A stretch of DNA of 64,000 nucleotides, taken from contig NZ_KQ410723.1 of the NCBI RefSeq assembly GCF_001262505.1, positions 62,001-126,000 of the forward strand, in the 5' to 3' direction. A program made the translations under genes and the position numbers. Below the pieces are notes generated by a model that was given only the letters and a program-made list of their open reading frames with translations, was not told the origin of the DNA and searched no databases. Numbering within the stretch: the stretch's first letter is position 1; the number at the start of each line of letters is the position of its first letter. Below are positions 51,451 through 59,406 of the stretch, piece by piece. Origin of the DNA: Shinella sp. SUS2. GTDB taxonomy: Bacteria; Pseudomonadota; Alphaproteobacteria; Rhizobiales; Rhizobiaceae.

Positions 51451-53385
51451 ATGCGACTGGCAGAATATCCCGACGACATCGGTTTCGCTACCGCAATCGG
51501 CATCCGGCCGGCACCGCTGGCGCCACCCCGCGACGATACCGTACCCTCCCGCCTGATGACGGAGGCCCACCTCTTCCGGCGCCTGGGTCTATCGAAGCCC
51601 CTCATCTCCACCATGCTGGTGCGTGCCAACCAGCACGGCACATCGCTGGAAACGGAGCTTTTGGCAAGCGGCTCGGTCTCGGAACATGTCTACTACGAGG
51701 CGCTGGCCGAGATCCTGGACATCCCGTTCCTCGACCGGCTGGATCCGGCAGAGGTCGAGGATCTTCCCGGGGCCGATAGCCAACTCATCGACCCGACCGT
51801 AGTACGGTTGCGCCATCCGTCGCGTCCGCCGACCACGGCAATCGTGCCGAGTGCCGAGCGGCTCGACTATCTCGGCGAACGGCTGGCACACGCCCCCGCG
51901 CTGCGCAGCATGATGGCGGCGACCACACCCTCGGCTCTCCGGGCCGCACTCTGGCAGGCCGGCCAGCAGAGGCGGCTGCGCGACACGGTGGAGGAGCTGC
52001 ACGCCACCATGCCCGAGGCGAGCGCCCGTATTACGTTGCGCGGCCGGCAAGGTTTCTACACCGGCGCCACCGTCACTCTGCTCCTTACGCTGGCTGCGCT
52101 TGCCCCCAGGCTGGCCACGCTGGCGTTGCACATCGTGGTGACCCTGCTCTTTTTCTGCACCTTCCTGATCCGCCTTGTCGCGCTCGTTGCCAAGTGGCGG
52201 CAGGAGCGCCGGCCGATGCTGCCGCCTCCATCGGTCCGGCCGCGACCGACCTACTCCATCTTCGTGGCGCTCTATCGGGAAGCGGCCGTGGTGCCGCAGC
52301 TCATCGATACCCTGAACCGGATCGAATGGCCGGCTGCGCGTCTCGACATCAAGCTCATCTGCGAGGCGGACGACCAGGAAACGCTCGATGCGCTCGCTCT
52401 CACCCGCCTCGGCCGGCAGTACGAAATCGTCGAGGTGCCACCTGGCCGGCCGCGCACCAAGCCGAAGGCGCTCACCTATGCGCTCGGCGCGGCACGCGGC
52501 GAATATCTCGTCATCTACGACGCCGAGGACAGGGTCGATCCCCTACAGCTGGAGGAAGCCTGGCGGACCTTCGAGGCGGGTCCGCCGGACATTGTCTGCC
52601 TCCAGGCGCCGCTCGTCGTCACCAATGCGCGGGAAAGCTGGCTGAGCGCACTTTTCGCGCTCGAATATGCCGGACTCTTCCGCGTGCTGCTGCCGCACCT
52701 TGCCGCCGCGCGCCTGCCCGTGCCGCTCGGCGGCACGTCCAACCATTTCCGCACGCGCGTTCTCCAGCAGGTCGGCGGATGGGACCCCTACAATGTTACC
52801 GAGGATGCCGATCTCGGACTCCGCCTCTACAGGCTCGGCTACCGCTGCGGCACGCTCACCCGGCCGACCTACGAGGAGGCCCCCATCGGGCGAGACGCCT
52901 GGCTCGGCCAGCGCACGCGCTGGTTCAAGGGCTGGTTGCAGACCTGGCTGGTGCTGATGCGCCATCCCTCACGCCTCGTTTCGGAGATGGGCCTCTGGCC
53001 CAGCCTCGTCTTCCAGGTGCTGATCGGCGGGCTCATCCTCTCGTCGCTCGCCCATCCGCTGATCATCGCCTATCTCGGCCTCATCACCTGGTCGCTGTTC
53101 TTCCAGCCCGCGTTTACGGTCGGGCCGCTCGAGTTCACCCTCTTTACGCTCGATATGATCAACATCTTCGGCAGCTACGCCGTCTTCATCGCGCTCGGAC
53201 GGGGTGGCATGGCGGAGAGCGAACAGGCCGCCGTGGGCAGGCACTGGATGATGACGCCGGTCTACTGGCTGCTGCTATCGGTCGCCGCCTGGCGCGCCGT
53301 CGGGGAGCTGCGCCACAATCCCTTCTTCTGGAACAAGACGGCTCATCGGCCGGTGCGGCCGCAGACAGGAAAGGAAGCCGGATAA
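51451..53385 (+). CDS. Membrane glycosyltransferase family 2 with N-terminal GspE-like domain (XagB-like)
   Basis: 644 residues. N-terminal region about 40-130 resembles the GspE/MshE N-terminal fold (SKPLISTMLVRANQHGTSLE, EILDIPFLDRLDP). TM pair at about 203-247. GT2 catalytic domain about 265-480 with DDQETLDAL, YDAEDRVDP (DxD-like), VTEDADLGLRLYRLGY and QRTRW (QxxRW product-binding motif); then at least four helices. This architecture matches XagB-like exopolysaccharide synthases of biofilm loci. It would polymerise or transfer sugar across the inner membrane. Often regulated by c-di-GMP via the N-terminal domain in relatives (inference). Ribosome site weak. Confidence 0.88.
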   Translation: MRLAEYPDDIGFATAIGIRPAPLAPPRDDTVPSRLMTEAHLFRRLGLSKPLISTMLVRANQHGTSLETELLASGSVSEHVYYEALAEILDIPFLDRLDPAEVEDLPGADSQLIDPTVVRLRHPSRPPTTAIVPSAERLDYLGERLAHAPALRSMMAATTPSALRAALWQAGQQRRLRDTVEELHATMPEASARITLRGRQGFYTGATVTLLLTLAALAPRLATLALHIVVTLLFFCTFLIRLVALVAKWRQERRPMLPPPSVRPRPTYSIFVALYREAAVVPQLIDTLNRIEWPAARLDIKLICEADDQETLDALALTRLGRQYEIVEVPPGRPRTKPKALTYALGAARGEYLVIYDAEDRVDPLQLEEAWRTFEAGPPDIVCLQAPLVVTNARESWLSALFALEYAGLFRVLLPHLAAARLPVPLGGTSNHFRTRVLQQVGGWDPYNVTEDADLGLRLYRLGYRCGTLTRPTYEEAPIGRDAWLGQRTRWFKGWLQTWLVLMRHPSRLVSEMGLWPSLVFQVLIGGLILSSLAHPLIIAYLGLITWSLFFQPAFTVGPLEFTLFTLDMINIFGSYAVFIALGRGGMAESEQAAVGRHWMMTPVYWLLLSVAAWRAVGELRHNPFFWNKTAHRPVRPQTGKEAG

Positions 53386-53421
53386 TCCTCTCGAGTGCGG
53401 CCGGCAGCCTGCAAAAGCCTA

Positions 53422-53473
53422 CCCCTCACCCGATCCGTCTGCCCAGGGAGGAACGGAGGGACCGGATGAGGAG
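53422..53473. repeat. Short palindromic element resembling RIME ends
   Basis: CCCCTCACCCGATCC ... GGACCGGATGAGG: imperfect 13-bp arms (11 matches) around GTCTGCCCAGGGAGGAACGGAG. The CCCCTCA/TGAGG termini match those of the element at 40227-40357. It lies between the convergent glycosyltransferase and GH42 genes and may also end their transcripts. The rest of the gap 53386-53548 shows nothing else. Confidence 0.45.
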
Positions 53474-53548
53474 CCCCGGCTCGGCGGCCAGGAACGCTTT
53501 GACATTGTTCCGAACGAAAAATCGCTTCACGCGTTTTCTGGACCTGCT

Positions 53549-55570
53549 TTAGTTGCCGCCTTCCGTCCAGATTGCCACATCGACAGGCGCAAGCTGCCGG
53601 CCACCAACGAGGAAGGTCGCATCCGCACCAGCCGGCACGAAAGCGGAGCTGCTGCCGTAATTGAAGGCGAAGTGCAGCCGGCCGCGGCGGGCGAGCCTGA
53701 GATCACCGAGATCGGGCAGGCTTCCGACGCCAGCCCAGCCGAGTGTGTCGCCCATCAGCTTCGCGAGAAATTCGCCGCGCGGCAGCGTGCCGACATAGCG
53801 CGCGCGGTCATTGCCGATGACAGCAGGGGAGCCCGGGCGGTGCTCGCCTTCGAAGGTCGCCAGCACCGTCTCGTTCGTGCGGATGAGTTCCCGCCAGCCA
53901 GTCACCGGATGGCTCGCATTGCCGTAGAGCACGGGCTCGCTGTGATAGTCCGGCAAGGATTCGACGCGCGTCACCCGGAAATCGAGGAGATCTGCGAGCG
54001 GGCCGGGCGGCAGGTCGGCGGGAATGTGCATGTCCCGCGTCTTGCTGCCGCTGCGCGGACCAAACAAAGTCTTGGCCTTTGACGCCTTCAGCCGGGCAAG
54101 GAAGGCAGCATCCGGGATGACGAGGTCAGGCGCCAGCACCAGGCTGTAGCCAGAGAGATCGGAATGCTGGCCGATGAAATCGACATCCACACCGAGGCGC
54201 GCGACGGCGGAATACCAGTCGAGCGCGATGGCCGAAGCGGCATACCCGCGGCCCTGCGGAAGGGCGCGGGTTGCGAAACGCGATTCGTAGTCGAGCACGA
54301 TCGCGACAGCGGCCTTTTCCCGAACCTCGCCCCTCGGCAACCGCGCCATCTCCTCGGCGACCTGCGCTACCTCGATATACCCCTGGTCCACCTCGCTGTT
54401 CGGCAGCAGCAGGCCGGCATGGAACTGCTCCTGCGCGAACGGCGCCTGGCGCCAGCGGAAATAGGAGACCATGTCGACGCCATGCGCATAGGCGAGCCAG
54501 GTCCACAGCCTTACCATGCCGTCGGCTGGCGACTGGTTGTGCGCCGCCCAGTTGACGGGACCCGGCTGCTGCTCCATCACCCACACCCGGCCGCGGCCGA
54601 CGGCGCGGTAGAGGTCGTGGTTGAAGGCCGGCTGGTCCGGATCGCCGACGCGCAGGTAGCGCGCCTTCTCCTCGGCGCTGAGGCGACCGTTGATCAGCCC
54701 CCCCATCGGATAGACATCCCAGGAGGCAATATCGATATCCTCGCCCACCTTGTAATGGTCGAAGTCGGTGTTCTGCGACATGAAATTGTGCGTCACCGGG
54801 CGGCCCGGCGAATGCTGTCGGATGATATCCGCCTGCGCCTTGTTGAAGGTCTGCACCTGGTCGGAGGAGAAGCGGAAATAGTCGACGAGATGGCTCGGCG
54901 TCGGCTCTTCCACGAGGTTGTTCGGCAGATCCACCTCATCGAACGTGTTGTAGTGCATGCTCCAGAAGGTCGTGCCCCACGCCTGGTTCATCGCCTCGGC
55001 CGTGCCGTAGCGCGCGGCGAGCCATTGCCGGAAGGCCAGTTTCGCCTCATCGGAATAGCTGTGGATCGTATCGTGGTCACCGTATTCGTTGTCCGTCTGC
55101 CAGGCATGCACGAAGGAATTCTCACCGTAACGGCGCACCATGGCCTCGGTGATGCGGGCGGCCTCCAACCGGTAGCGGCGGCTGGAGAAACAATAGTGCC
55201 GGCGCGCGCCGAACTTGCGCACCACCCCACGCTCGTCGACGGGCAGAATATCCGGATACCGATCGACCAGCCATTTCGGCGGGGCGGCCGTCGGCGTGCC
55301 CAAGATGACCTTGAGGCCGGCGCAGCCGAGCACCTCGATCGCCTCGTCCAGCCACTCCCAATGGAAGACGCCGGCCTGCGGCTCGATGTGCGACCAGGAG
55401 AACTCGCCGATGCGCACCCAGGCCAGGCCCAGCGCCACCATCCGGCGGGCGTCCTCGTCCCATTTCTCCCGCGGCCATTGCTCCGGATAGTAGCAGACAC
55501 CAAGCTCCAGCATGCCGGCCGGCGGCCGGGCAGCGTCGAAGCGGTTCTGTTGCGTGAGCGGCTTGTGCAC
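53549..55570 (-). CDS. Beta-galactosidase, glycoside hydrolase family 42
   Basis: 673 residues. TIM-barrel with ELGVCYYPEQWPREKWDEDA at the start, WVRIGEFSWSHIEP, acid/base Glu in WQTDNEYGDHDT and nucleophile Glu in VMEQQPGPVNW, then a trimerisation domain and small beta domain (full GH42 order). No signal peptide, so it acts on imported galactosides. Start GTG 55570 has GAAGGACG 8 nt upstream; an internal ATG at 55513 is the alternative. A LacI-type operator lies 62-77 bp upstream of the start. Confidence 0.92.
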   Translation of the reverse strand: MHKPLTQQNRFDAARPPAGMLELGVCYYPEQWPREKWDEDARRMVALGLAWVRIGEFSWSHIEPQAGVFHWEWLDEAIEVLGCAGLKVILGTPTAAPPKWLVDRYPDILPVDERGVVRKFGARRHYCFSSRRYRLEAARITEAMVRRYGENSFVHAWQTDNEYGDHDTIHSYSDEAKLAFRQWLAARYGTAEAMNQAWGTTFWSMHYNTFDEVDLPNNLVEEPTPSHLVDYFRFSSDQVQTFNKAQADIIRQHSPGRPVTHNFMSQNTDFDHYKVGEDIDIASWDVYPMGGLINGRLSAEEKARYLRVGDPDQPAFNHDLYRAVGRGRVWVMEQQPGPVNWAAHNQSPADGMVRLWTWLAYAHGVDMVSYFRWRQAPFAQEQFHAGLLLPNSEVDQGYIEVAQVAEEMARLPRGEVREKAAVAIVLDYESRFATRALPQGRGYAASAIALDWYSAVARLGVDVDFIGQHSDLSGYSLVLAPDLVIPDAAFLARLKASKAKTLFGPRSGSKTRDMHIPADLPPGPLADLLDFRVTRVESLPDYHSEPVLYGNASHPVTGWRELIRTNETVLATFEGEHRPGSPAVIGNDRARYVGTLPRGEFLAKLMGDTLGWAGVGSLPDLGDLRLARRGRLHFAFNYGSSSAFVPAGADATFLVGGRQLAPVDVAIWTEGGN

Positions 55571-55631
55571 CGGTATCGTCCTTCATTCTCCGCGGTGCCG
55601 GCTGGGCCGGGCCGCTTTCATCACGATCGCA

Positions 55632-55647
55632 ATATAAACGTTTATAT
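55632..55647. promoter_or_regulatory. LacI-family operator, perfect palindrome ATATAAACGTTTATAT
   Basis: A 16-bp perfect palindrome with the central CG of LacI/GalR operators, 62 bp upstream of the GH42 start and 26 bp downstream of the SDR stop. It shares its left half and core (ATATAAACGTTT) with two copies before the binding-protein gene at 58942-58979. Confidence 0.8.
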
Positions 55648-55673
55648 CGCCATTCAAAATCTTGCAGTGGGTG

Positions 55674-56351
55674 CTACCAGAGTACCGTCCTGCCGTCGTA
55701 GGCCCTGAAGCTTCCGGTCTCGGCCATCGTCGCGCCGTCGATCAGACCCTTCAGGCCAAGAGCGCTTTCCGCAACCTCGACCGCCGCTTCCGCGCCCCCC
55801 ATGTTCGTCTTCACCCAGCCGGGATGCAGCGAAAGGACCGCGATGCCGTCGGACCGGAAATCCTGTGCCAGCTTGACCGTCGCCATGTTCAGCGCCGCCT
55901 TGGAGCAGCGATAGGCATAGTCGCCGTCCTCGTCGTCGATCGTGCCTTCCGCAAGCGAACCGGCGCGGCTGCCGATATTGACGAGCACCCGGCGCCGGCC
56001 GGCGAGAAGATTGGACCTGAGCGCCCGGGCGACCAGCAGCGGAGCGAGCGCATTGATGCGCACGACCTCCAGAAAGCCGTCCGTCTCCAGCGAGGCAAGG
56101 CCGCCCGTGTCACCGCGGATCGCGGCATTGTTGATGACGATATCGATCGGCACGCTTGCCAGATGGTCGCCGAGCGCGGCAATCGAGGTGGCATCCGCCA
56201 CGTCCAGCGGCGGGGCATCATCAGTTCCCTGTCGCGTGCAGGCGATGACGCGGAAGCCGGTAGCCGTATAGAGGTCGGCCAGCGCGCGGCCGAGCCCCCG
56301 CCCGGCACCGGTGATCAGCACCGTTCCTGTGTCAGCGGTGTTTTGTGTCAT
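55674..56351 (-). CDS. Short-chain dehydrogenase/reductase (SDR)
   Basis: 225 residues, Rossmann fold: NAD(P) motif LITGAGRGLGRAL, INNAAIRGD, catalytic Ser in VNIGSRAGSL and YRCSKAALNM (Tyr-x3-Lys), LHPGWVKTNMGG. Like the CsgA/short classical SDR group. It overlaps the permease gene by 20 nt and is translated in the same operon, so the substrate may be the imported compound or its product. Exact reaction unknown. Confidence 0.87.
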   Translation of the reverse strand: MTQNTADTGTVLITGAGRGLGRALADLYTATGFRVIACTRQGTDDAPPLDVADATSIAALGDHLASVPIDIVINNAAIRGDTGGLASLETDGFLEVVRINALAPLLVARALRSNLLAGRRRVLVNIGSRAGSLAEGTIDDEDGDYAYRCSKAALNMATVKLAQDFRSDGIAVLSLHPGWVKTNMGGAEAAVEVAESALGLKGLIDGATMAETGSFRAYDGRTVLW

Positions 56352-57987
56352 ACTTCTTCTCGATGAGGCTGATGAGGCTGGCAGCGGCCAACGTCAGCAG
56401 GATGTAGAGGATCGCCGCCGAGTTGTAGGGCGCAAACGGCAGGAAGCTCGCCGACTGGAACTCCCGCATGCGCTGGGTGATGTCGCGGATCGACAGGATC
56501 GAGAGAAGCGAAGTGTCCTTCAGAATGGCGATCAGCTCGTTGCCGAGCGGCGGAATGACGATGCGGAAGGCCTGCGGCAGGATGACGAGCCGCGCCGTCT
56601 GCCAGCGGTTGAGGCCAAGACTACCTGCCGCCTCGATCTGACCGGCCGGGATGGCGTTGATGCCCGAACGGAAGATTTCCGCAAGATAGGCGGAATAGGC
56701 AATCGCCATAGCAACGATACCGCGAACCAGATTCGGCGGATCGAAGACACCGGCCGTCGCATCCTTCAAGGCGCCGGAAAGCGGCAGGCCGACATAGAGC
56801 ACAATGACGAGCATCGGAATGCCGCGGATCGTATCGACGATGAATTCCGAGCCGATGGACAGCGGATGGCGGCGATGCAGGAAGCCGCCGAAGGTCAAGA
56901 GGCCCGCCACGATGGCGATGACGGCAAAGGTGATGCCCGCGGCGCGGTCGCGATCGTTCAGCGCTTCGACCTGCCAGAGGCGCGGCCAATCGGCAGGCGC
57001 GGTGGCGGCGGGCAGCAGCGCGCCGCTGACGTCCTCCTTTTTACCGACGGCCTCGATCGCCTGCGCGGGCGTGACAAAGGTGCGCACCGGCGTCTCGGTA
57101 ACCGGGCCACCCTCGTACTGCCCGAAGCGCACCGCGCCGATAAGGCCGGACGGGGTGCCGGTGATGATGCCGACCTTGCCCTCCAGCGTGCCGACCAGCA
57201 CGTAGTTGTCGCGCGGCTGCATCAGGAACCAGGTGGAGAGCACGGCGAAAGCGAGAGTCATCGCCGCGAAGAAATAGAGGCTTTGGCGCGTATATCGCAG
57301 CTTCAGAAGCCCCACCCAGACGAGGCCGAGCATGGCCGCGAGGATATAGGCGGCGATGGCCGCGCGGATGGTCGTGGCGAGACCGGAAGCGAAAGCGAGA
57401 TGCGCGAAGAGGAAGACAAAGACGAGGCCCGTGCCATTGACGAGGCCGAGCAGCCAGGCCCCTGCCCGGCGCAGGCGGCTTTCCGCTGGCACCCGCGCGC
57501 GACTGCCGGCAAAGGTAAGGCCGAGACCCGCGACGAGCAGCACGGCATAGGCCGGCCACAGCCAGGCCTCCACATCGCGCACCATCAAGTCGGCCGCCTC
57601 TGTCAGCTGGCGGGGCGTCGCGCCCTTGACGACGAGAGTGGACTTGAAGGGATCGACGCCGTTCGCGACGACCGAGGCGATGAAGGGATGGGCGAGATCG
57701 CCGGCAAGAATGGCCGCCGTCGCGAGAAGCCCGACAAGGCCGACAACCATCGTGAGACGCGGCCGCGCCATCGCACTGCGGGACAGGACGAGCACCGCAA
57801 AGCCGGCGGAAAAGGCAACGGTGAGCAGCAAGAAACCCGGCACGAACACGCCCGAGCCCAGCTCCACGCCCAGGATGGCACGCAGCGAACGCTGGTAGTC
57901 CGCGGAAGAGGCGAACAAATAGACGATGAAGGGCAGTGCAGCGAGGATGACCAGATTGCTGGGCCTCACGCTTCTGACGAACGACAT
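56332..57987 (-). CDS. Amino acid-type ABC transporter permease with long N-terminal membrane extension
   Basis: 551 residues, about twice the usual permease length. Residues 1 to about 250 contain several extra helices (LVILAALPFIVYLFASSADY, VFVPGFLLLTVAFSAGFAVL, RAAIAAYILAAMLGLVWVGL). Residues about 266-330 are soluble and look like a binding-protein lobe (LEGKVGIITGTPSGLIGAVR, TFVTPAQAIEAVGKKEDVSG). The C-terminal 200 residues are a normal HisM-type permease with EIFRSGINAIPAGQIEAAGS. GGAGG precedes ATG 57987. No ATPase gene is adjacent. It follows the binding-protein gene. Confidence 0.85.
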   Translation of the reverse strand: MSFVRSVRPSNLVILAALPFIVYLFASSADYQRSLRAILGVELGSGVFVPGFLLLTVAFSAGFAVLVLSRSAMARPRLTMVVGLVGLLATAAILAGDLAHPFIASVVANGVDPFKSTLVVKGATPRQLTEAADLMVRDVEAWLWPAYAVLLVAGLGLTFAGSRARVPAESRLRRAGAWLLGLVNGTGLVFVFLFAHLAFASGLATTIRAAIAAYILAAMLGLVWVGLLKLRYTRQSLYFFAAMTLAFAVLSTWFLMQPRDNYVLVGTLEGKVGIITGTPSGLIGAVRFGQYEGGPVTETPVRTFVTPAQAIEAVGKKEDVSGALLPAATAPADWPRLWQVEALNDRDRAAGITFAVIAIVAGLLTFGGFLHRRHPLSIGSEFIVDTIRGIPMLVIVLYVGLPLSGALKDATAGVFDPPNLVRGIVAMAIAYSAYLAEIFRSGINAIPAGQIEAAGSLGLNRWQTARLVILPQAFRIVIPPLGNELIAILKDTSLLSILSIRDITQRMREFQSASFLPFAPYNSAAILYILLTLAAASLISLIEKKYDTKHR

Positions 57988-58057
57988 TTTGGCCTCCGGC
58001 ATCATGATCAAGAAGGATTGCCGAAAGCGCCCGCACCGCGCTTCCGGCAAAAGCCTC

Positions 58058-58804
58058 TTACTTGAGGCCCCAGTACTTGGCGATGAGCTGGTCGAGCGTG
58101 CCGTCGTCCTTGATCGCCTTCAAGCCCTCGTTGAAGGCGGCGACATTCTCGTCACCCTTGCGGAAGACCAGGCCGAGCGGGTCGGATTCGAGGTCCTTGA
58201 TGGAGGCGACAAGGTCACCGGCAAATTCGCGCTCATAGGCGGCGGCATTGGCCCCGTTGATCACCACGCCGTCGACGTCCTTGTTCTTGAGCGCGATAAT
58301 CGCCGCGCTAAAGCTGTCATAGGCGACGACATTCTCCTTGCCGACCACGCCTTCGGCAACCTGCGCATCCGTCGTGTTGGCCTGGGCGGAAAGCTTCTTG
58401 CCGTCAGCCTTGAATTTTTCCAGCGTGATGCCCTGATCCTCGGCCCGCGTCAGCACGGCCTGACTGTTGACGATATAGGGGTCGGAGAAATCCATCGCCT
58501 TCTTGCGCTCGTCGGTGATGGAGACACCCGAGGCCACGAGGTCGAAGCTGCCCTGGTCAAGCGCAGCGAAGATACCGTCCCAGCCGGTCGTCACGAATTC
58601 GGCCTGGCAGTTGATCTTGGCGCAGATGGCGTTGACCACATCCACATCGAAGCCGACGATCTGGCCGGAGGCCGGATCGACGCTTTCCATCGGCGGCGAC
58701 GTGGTGTCGGAACCAACCTTCAGAAGCTTGCCGCCAAGATCGGCTGCATGCGCAGCACCCGCCGCGAAGACGGCAAGCGCGAGTGTTGCAACGAATTTTT
58801 TCAT
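58058..58804 (-). CDS. Periplasmic amino acid-type binding protein
   Basis: 248 residues: signal peptide MKKFVATLALAVFAAGAAHA, SBP_bac_3 fold with TSPPMESVDPASGQIVGFDV, DVVNAICAKINCQ, TTGWDGIFAALDQGSFDLVA and ITDERKKAMDFSDPY. GAGGAGGAAG precedes ATG 58804; the frame extension to 58900 is rejected. First gene of an operon with the long permease and the SDR. Two LacI-type operators lie 138-175 bp upstream. The ligand may therefore be an amino sugar or glycosyl amino acid rather than a plain amino acid (inference). Confidence 0.9.
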   Translation of the reverse strand: MKKFVATLALAVFAAGAAHAADLGGKLLKVGSDTTSPPMESVDPASGQIVGFDVDVVNAICAKINCQAEFVTTGWDGIFAALDQGSFDLVASGVSITDERKKAMDFSDPYIVNSQAVLTRAEDQGITLEKFKADGKKLSAQANTTDAQVAEGVVGKENVVAYDSFSAAIIALKNKDVDGVVINGANAAAYEREFAGDLVASIKDLESDPLGLVFRKGDENVAAFNEGLKAIKDDGTLDQLIAKYWGLK

Positions 58805-58941
58805 CTCTTCCTCCTCAACCGTCGGCGCCCGCCATGCGCGGAAGGTGCTCGACAAATCCCCTGAACGGACCACGCGCCCATCCGCAGCACCTCCTGCCAC
58901 ACATGGACCTCATCCTCGCTCCGTAAAATTGGTAACAAGGA

Positions 58942-58979
58942 ATATAAACGTTTTCAAGATAAAATATAAACGTTTTTAT
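58942..58979. promoter_or_regulatory. Two LacI-family operators 22 bp apart
   Basis: ATATAAACGTTTTCAA (58942-58957) and ATATAAACGTTTTTAT (58964-58979), both keeping ATATAAACGTTT, the core of the perfect palindrome at 55632. Their centres (58949.5 and 58971.5) are 22 bp, about two helical turns, apart, suiting cooperative binding. They lie upstream of the binding-protein operon. The rest of the 58805-59154 gap has no gene. Confidence 0.75.
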
Positions 58980-59154
58980 TTCCGACCATGCATCGCGTGC
59001 GCCAAGATCGAAACAACGCTGGGCCTTGTCGCCATCATGGCTTCCGGCCAAGCGGATCATCCCAAAACCGGCAGGCCGAGACCACAACGGAAGCTGTAAA
59101 ACCACACGAAAAAGAATCTGCTTGAATGTCGCGCAATGCCCTGAGAAACCGGGC

Positions 59155-59228
59155 TGGAGCGGGTAGCGGGAATCGAACCCGCGCGTTCAGCTTGGGAAGC
59201 TGACAGGCTACCATTACATCATACCCGC
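59155..59228 (-). tRNA. tRNA-Gly (anticodon CCC)
   Basis: 74 nt on the minus strand including an encoded CCA. Acceptor stem GCGGGTA/TACCCGC with discriminator U, D-loop AATGGTA, anticodon stem TCAGC/GCTGA with loop TTCCCAA (anticodon CCC), T-arm GCGGG-TTCGATT-CCCGC. All arms pair properly apart from the usual weak D stem. Confidence 0.93.
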
Positions 59229-59406
59229 AAGGCAGCGCGACGGCGCAGTCATTCAACAGTTCGCCGGACGTGTCAAGCGAGGGGGCGGAGAAGCGTTGGC
59301 CGGCCGGCCGATTTCATGCTGCGCCGCGATGCCGGGCCGCTATCGCTCCGACCAGCCTGTGTTAGGGTGCCGCGGCGACACGCCCACCGCGACAAGACAG
59401 GACACG

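Noticed and set aside
54164..55708. A 514-codon plus-strand frame opposite GH42
   Set aside because: Antisense shadow; the GH42 frame has both catalytic glutamates and family-wide length.
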